A stretch of DNA of 5,286 bases from Tissierellia bacterium (lineage in GTDB: Bacteria; Bacillota_A; Clostridia; Tissierellales; Peptoniphilaceae): NCBI GenBank assembly GCA_012728775.1, contig JAAYEN010000258.1, positions 1 through 5,286 of the forward strand, given 5' to 3'. Under the pieces are notes generated by a model. That model saw nothing but the letters and a program-made list of their open reading frames with translations. It ran no database searches and had not been told where the DNA came from. Below are positions 5,241 to 5,286 of this stretch, one piece after another; position 1 is the first letter of the stretch, and every line of letters begins with the position of its first letter. Made by a program: the position numbers and the translations under genes.

Positions 5241-5286
5241 TGAAATTCTATTATAAGTTTGAAAATTGTAATTTGATAATCTTAAA
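5241..5286. other. A+T-rich right-edge sequence, no gene seen
   Basis: These last bases hold no start codon with a ribosome binding site, no clear hairpin with a U-tract and no good promoter. They are either the 3' part of the RNA or the leader of a gene beyond the window. Confidence 0.4.

Overview
The window looks like a chromosomal segment of a low-GC, Gram-positive anaerobe, most likely a clostridium or a member of the Tissierellia (Peptoniphilus/Anaerococcus-like). The grounds are A+T-rich codon use, strong AGGAGG-type ribosome binding sites, extended -10 promoters (TGnTATAAT), a UPF0316 membrane protein of the kind common in Firmicutes, and the overlapping rph-rdgB pair. The genus is an inference from style and gene content. 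All genes lie on the + strand.

Bases 2-1770 hold the 3' part of one large gene whose start lies off the left edge. It encodes a membrane-anchored, channel-like protein with two degenerate TrkA-N (Rossmann) domains and a C-terminal RyR domain. The reading frame is broken at an A6 run (479-484). The first part ends early at 553, and the rest continues in another frame from 481 to 1770 without its own ribosome binding site.

At 1811-2860 lies dinB (translesion DNA polymerase IV), with its own promoter and a C-terminal beta-clamp binding peptide. A second promoter at about 2877-2904 drives a compact run of three genes: a UPF0316/DUF2179 membrane protein (TTG start), rph (RNase PH, starting 1 nt after the previous stop) and rdgB (house-cleaning NTP pyrophosphatase, overlapping rph by 26 nt). 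A weak intrinsic terminator follows at 4845-4873. dinB, rph and rdgB share a loose theme of nucleic-acid maintenance: lesion bypass, RNA 3'-end processing, and removal of deaminated purine nucleotides.

The last 510 bases carry no convincing protein gene but are not empty. Phased A-tracts resembling an UP element, a near-consensus promoter (TTTACA-16-TATAAT with extended -10) and at least five perfect or near-perfect hairpins downstream point to a strongly transcribed structured non-coding RNA, starting near 4967 and running to about 5240 or beyond. Its family cannot be proven by eye. A raiA-motif RNA is one candidate, and a long cis-regulatory leader for a gene beyond the right edge is another. 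This is the most interesting part of the window.
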